Shown here piece after piece: positions 63,595-64,000 of a DNA stretch of 64,000 nt. The DNA is taken from the NCBI RefSeq assembly GCF_003589595.1, contig NW_020653409.1:3289191-3353190 (forward strand), given 5' to 3'. The stretch is from Hyposmocoma kahamanoa (Eukaryota > Arthropoda > Insecta > Lepidoptera > Cosmopterigidae). Position 1 is the stretch's first letter; each line of letters opens with the position of its first letter. The notes beneath the pieces were generated by a model. That model saw nothing but the letters and a program-made list of their open reading frames with translations. It searched no databases and was not told where the DNA came from. The translations under genes and the position numbers were made by a program.

Positions 63595-64000
63595 GCCTAA
63601 GCAGATCTCAAAAATAATCCAGCTGGGATGGGCTGCGTTTGGCAAGTTAGATGACATCCTTAAATCAGATAAGATTCCAATGTGTGAAGACCCGCTTGTT
63701 TAATCAATATGTTCAGCCCACCATGATGTATGGTGCCGAGACATGGACGTTCACGCAGGAGTACGTATACAAGTTGAGAGTTGCACAGAGGACCATGGAG
63801 CGCGCCATGCTCGGCATTAGCTTTGTAGGCCAAGTTCCGAACGTTGAGATCCGACGACGAACGAAAATCCAGGATGCTGGAACTCGGATCATAGAACTCA
63901 AATGGGGTTGGGCGGGACACATAAGCAAGGCTAGGTGATGATAAGTGAAGCAAGACATTAACTGATTGGTGGCCGAGGCAAAAGAAATGTCAGGCGCCCA
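63595..64000 (+). mobile_element. RTE-like LINE C-terminal relic, runs off window
   Basis: Reads IQLGWAAFGKLDDILKSDKI; then, after a frame shift near 63680, VKTRLFNQYVQPTMMYGAET, AQRTMERAMLGIS, NVEIRRRTKIQDAGTRI and LKWGWAGHISKAR. After another shift it reads DDK-stop, then SKTLTDWWPRQKK; the family has Trp at that stop. This string of motifs is the C-terminus of the endonuclease-RT proteins of insect RTE-type LINEs. Two shifts and a stop make it a pseudogene. Confidence 0.75.

Overview
This is AT-rich nuclear DNA of an insect, most likely a moth or butterfly. The evidence is spliced genes with GT-AG introns, a sugar-transporter-like gene of insect type, and dense repeats that look lepidopteran: tRNA-derived SINEs, CR1/Jockey-, R1- and RTE-like LINE pieces, and many small inverted-repeat (MITE) elements. 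Ten N at 10731-10740 mark an assembly gap. No rRNA, real tRNA, CRISPR array or bacterial-type operon was seen. Family names for repeats rest on structure and remembered motifs; no database was searched.

Genes. (1) Plus strand 14365-23596: a three-exon major-facilitator (SLC2/Tret1-like) transporter. The exons join in frame (87+136+1277 nt = 1500 nt, 499 codons plus stop). Intron 1 (6.2 kb) holds a decayed Jockey-like LINE, two tandem 5'-truncated R1-clade LINEs and a TTAA-flanked MITE. Intron 2 holds a LINE tail ending about 30 nt before the last acceptor. (2) Minus strand 51656-54830: the last two exons of an unidentified gene whose Ser/Arg-rich segment leads into a Lys/Asp/Glu-rich C-terminus. 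Its 2.7-kb intron is a stack of nested elements, and its earlier exons should lie to the right. A few weaker exon or small-ORF candidates (27.3, 29.7, 58.9 kb) are listed at low confidence.

Repeats by region. 0-14 kb: SINEs, a roughly 300-bp SINE-like family (RepC), a CAGGGTGG-ended element with internal tandem motifs (7.2-7.8 kb), a mariner-like relic between 200-bp inverted arms (9.2-10.2 kb), and a 0.96-kb inverted-repeat element (12.65-13.6 kb). 14-24 kb: the transporter and its intronic LINEs. 24-51 kb: intergenic SINEs, MITEs and LINE ends, including a CR1-like LINE with an uninterrupted RT reading frame and a 7-bp target duplication (30990-32721). 51-55 kb: the minus-strand gene. 55-64 kb: repeats, an undescribed 1.8-kb element with 0.2-kb inverted arms (58.6-60.4 kb), and an RTE-like LINE end running off the window.

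The best-supported structural observations are these: four copies of one MITE, each with its own perfect 8-bp target duplication; the R1-clade pair bounded by three copies of one 14-bp sequence; and several nested insertions that give relative ages. I found no convincing new multi-gene system.
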